Assembly (NCBI GenBank): GCA_036732565.1
Contig: DAINCF010000028.1
Coordinates: 1-24,963 of the forward strand
Length of the DNA stretch: 24,963 bases
Direction: 5' to 3'
Source: JAIVJN01 sp036732565
GTDB lineage: Bacteria > Acidobacteriota > Vicinamibacteria > Vicinamibacterales > UBA2999
The position numbers were made by a program, and so were the translations under genes. Positions 24,345 to 24,963 of this stretch are shown here, piece after piece (the first letter of the stretch is position 1; the number at the start of each line of letters is the position of its first letter). A model generated the notes under the pieces. The model was not told where the DNA came from and made no database searches. It saw only the letters and a program-made list of their open reading frames with translations.

Positions 24345-24963
24345 ATGCTGACCGTCGCGATGATGAAGGTCACCCACGACCGACCAGCGGGCCGAGCCGT
24401 AGCCGTCGCGGCAGTCTGGCTCCTGGGCGCGGCGACCGTTGCCGCCCAAGAGGCGTCGGGCGATCGGCCGTGGTTTGCCGTACCGGTGCCGCCACGATTG
24501 GGCGAGGTGCCGGCCGTGCTCGTTGGCGAACGCGGCCCCCGGCCCGTCACCCTGCCGGCAGGTGAAGTTCCGCTCGGCGAGTTCGATGCCACCGCCATCC
24601 GCACCGACGTCGAAGCCATCGTTGGCATCTCGACAGAGAGTCGCCGCGCGCGCGAGGTGGGCAGCGGGCAGCTCTGGGGCCGTATCGCCGGGCTGCCGTC
24701 AGGCGCGCGCGCCGCTCGTTGGGCGGCGGATCGGTTACGCGCGGCGGGCGTCGCCGACGTTCACGTCCAGCCGGTCGCGCAGGATTCGAAGGCATCGTTC
24801 TGGCTTCCGCTGTCCTGGGAACTGCGCGTGCTGGGCGACCCCGCTTTCGGCGCCGGCACGCCGGACGTGGTCCTCGAGTCGGCGATGCCGCTGCCTCCCT
24901 CGGCGCTGCCGCGCGGCCCGCTGACGGCGCCGCTGATCTTCATCGGCACCGCGGGGGCGCCGT
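24345..24963 (+). CDS. Probable exported M28-type peptidase (N-terminal part)
   Basis: Open to the window edge, 206 codons. The start has a positively charged lead and a hydrophobic core (AVAVAAVWLLGAATVAAQE, about 18-36) that fits a signal peptide. Residues about 85-205 resemble the N-terminal region of exported M28 aminopeptidases before the PA insert: TDVEAIVGISTESRRAREVGSGQLWGRI, ARWAADRLRAAGVADVHVQPV, then LPLSWELRVLGDPAFGAG and LTAPLIFIG. The zinc-binding part lies beyond the window, so the assignment rests on this pattern alone. ATG 24345 has a weak GGGAC upstream; ATG 24360 is an alternative. It diverges from the IclR gene. Confidence 0.55.
   Translation, partial: MLTVAMMKVTHDRPAGRAVAVAAVWLLGAATVAAQEASGDRPWFAVPVPPRLGEVPAVLVGERGPRPVTLPAGEVPLGEFDATAIRTDVEAIVGISTESRRAREVGSGQLWGRIAGLPSGARAARWAADRLRAAGVADVHVQPVAQDSKASFWLPLSWELRVLGDPAFGAGTPDVVLESAMPLPPSALPRGPLTAPLIFIGTAGAP

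Noticed and set aside
24106..24351. 81-codon plus-strand open frame
   Set aside because: It runs through the operator-like repeats and the long inverted repeat, and its product has no structure beyond repeat-derived residues.

Overview
This is a GC-rich bacterial chromosome segment. Coding is dense on both strands and G/C dominates third codon positions, so long antisense shadow ORFs are common. Several things fit Acidobacteriota, perhaps class Vicinamibacteria: a CBM9/DUF5916 outer-membrane protein, many exported peptidases, cyclophilin fused to HEAT repeats, and short GTAG-footed palindromes. That assignment is inference. No rRNA, tRNA, CRISPR array, integrase or transposase gene was seen.

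Layout, left to right. (1) 30-2540 (-): an exported penicillin-acylase-type Ntn hydrolase. (2) 2668-6150 (+): an argininosuccinate-lyase-like enzyme, an overlapping 42-residue one-helix membrane protein, a sodium/solute symporter and a second 39-residue one-helix protein. (3) 6202-6991: a YciI-like protein (-) and a short asparaginase-domain protein (+) whose start codons share a CATG. (4) 7147-7398 (+): a small membrane protein, facing a DUF5916 outer-membrane protein and an acyltransferase (7551-10906, -). (5) 11137-14822 (-): an exported DPP IV-type S9 peptidase overlapping an HtrA/DegP protease. (6) 14874-23100 (+): a beta-CASP metallo-hydrolase, then a tight run of DPP III (M49), a secreted HEAT-cyclophilin protein, a class I/II aminotransferase and 4-alpha-glucanotransferase. 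(7) 23262-24089 (-): an IclR regulator of the PcaR/PobR type. (8) 24345 to the edge (+): the start of a probable exported M28-type peptidase.

Functionally the window is weighted toward protein and peptide use: penicillin acylase, DPP IV, HtrA, DPP III, probable M28, asparaginase-like protein and aminotransferase. There is a periplasmic folding and quality-control side (HtrA, cyclophilin) and some solute uptake.

The non-coding DNA is distinctive. Palindromes with a GTAG or GGAG foot, matching the architecture of REP/BIME elements, lie close to gene ends. Three spacers are built from heptamer words. A 16-17 bp tandem repeat supplies both the stop of the symporter and the start region of the next small ORF. 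The IclR gene has operator-like repeats upstream on a 22 bp period. No complete new defence or mobile system was found. The best candidates for something undescribed are the small membrane proteins around the symporter, the REP-like families and the CATG divergent pair.
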